Source: BTRF01 sp036986255 (lineage in GTDB: Bacteria > Patescibacteriota > WWE3 > 9FT-COMBO-53-11). From it: a DNA stretch of 5,384 bases. Location: contig BTRF01000039.1 in NCBI GenBank assembly GCA_036986255.1, forward strand, positions 1-5,384, given 5' to 3'. Below the pieces are notes generated by a model. The model did not search any database, was not told where the DNA came from, and was given only the letters and a program-made list of their open reading frames with translations. Position numbers and translations under genes: made by a program. Below, piece after piece: positions 5,223 through 5,384 of this stretch (its first letter is position 1; each line of letters starts with the position of its first letter).

Positions 5223-5384
5223 TCAGAAAAAACGGATAAAAAGAAAGACGGCAAGAGAAAGCAAGATGTATTCCAAAACGATTGTATATTTAAGATGCTT
5301 CTCATAGTAGGCCCGGGCGATTCCAAGGATAGCGTAGAAGAATACCCCCTCGGAAAGCCCTCGAAGATACCCCTTCCAAGGGAA
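5223..5384 (-). CDS. Membrane protein, C-terminal 53 residues (5' end outside window)
   Basis: The minus strand is open from the window edge to a TGA (5223-5225), too short to stand out unless the edge is read as open. The fragment starts FPWKGYLRGLSEGVFFYAIL and ends in a hydrophobic segment (VLEYILLSLAVFLFIRFF, about residues 36-53) that should be a last transmembrane helix. A second, amphipathic stretch, GVFFYAILGIARAYYEKH (about 13-30), may be a membrane-surface helix. The end is faintly like membrane glycosyltransferase tails, but I cannot assign it. Codon composition and the clean ending suggest real coding. No strong terminator follows; only a 4-bp TCCG/CGGA stem is seen right after the stop. 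Confidence 0.6.
   Translation of the reverse strand, partial: FPWKGYLRGLSEGVFFYAILGIARAYYEKHLKYTIVLEYILLSLAVFLFIRFF

Overview
The window is bacterial DNA read with the standard bacterial code: TAA, TAG and TGA all act as stops, and no gene needs UGA recoding. I infer, from memory of similar proteins and not from a search, that the source may be a candidate-phyla-radiation (Patescibacteria/Microgenomates-type) genome. The reasons are an ATP-cone/restriction-endonuclease-type C-terminus, a gyrase A with a lysine-rich tail and no Shine-Dalgarno, and a small hypothetical membrane protein. This assignment is tentative.

Layout. The left edge (2-379, + strand) holds the C-terminal 125 residues of an endonuclease-like protein cut by the window. 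A 168-bp gap with an inverted repeat and a good extended -10 promoter leads to a full-length gyrA (548-3154, + strand, 868 aa). A strong intrinsic terminator (3196-3232) ends gyrA. Two minus-strand genes converge on it: a four-helix membrane protein of unknown function (3231-3683), whose stop codon lies in the terminator's T-run, and upstream of that a complete Xer-type tyrosine recombinase (3759-4673). A 549-bp stretch without a convincing gene follows (4674-5222). It contains the recombinase's likely promoter inside an inverted repeat, a short 9-bp-period repeat, an AC-rich segment, and a palindrome cluster built on TATAGG. The right edge (5223-5384, minus strand) holds the last 53 residues of a membrane protein cut by the window.

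How the parts relate. gyrA looks like an independently transcribed housekeeping gene. The recombinase and the small membrane protein lie 75 bp apart on the same strand and may form one transcription unit. The recombinase is complete in all six catalytic positions and has the length and C-terminus of a chromosomal Xer protein. No partner recombinase, phage gene, tRNA or transposon end is visible, so the window gives no firm case for an integrated mobile element.

The points most worth a second look are in gyrA (Met where sensitive gyrases have Ser at the quinolone position, a histone H1-like tail, a variant GyrA-box) and around the recombinase (an inverted repeat over a perfect -10, a hairpin just before the start codon, and the 10-mer ACCTATAGGA on both sides of the gene). 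I did not find a clear new multi-gene system.
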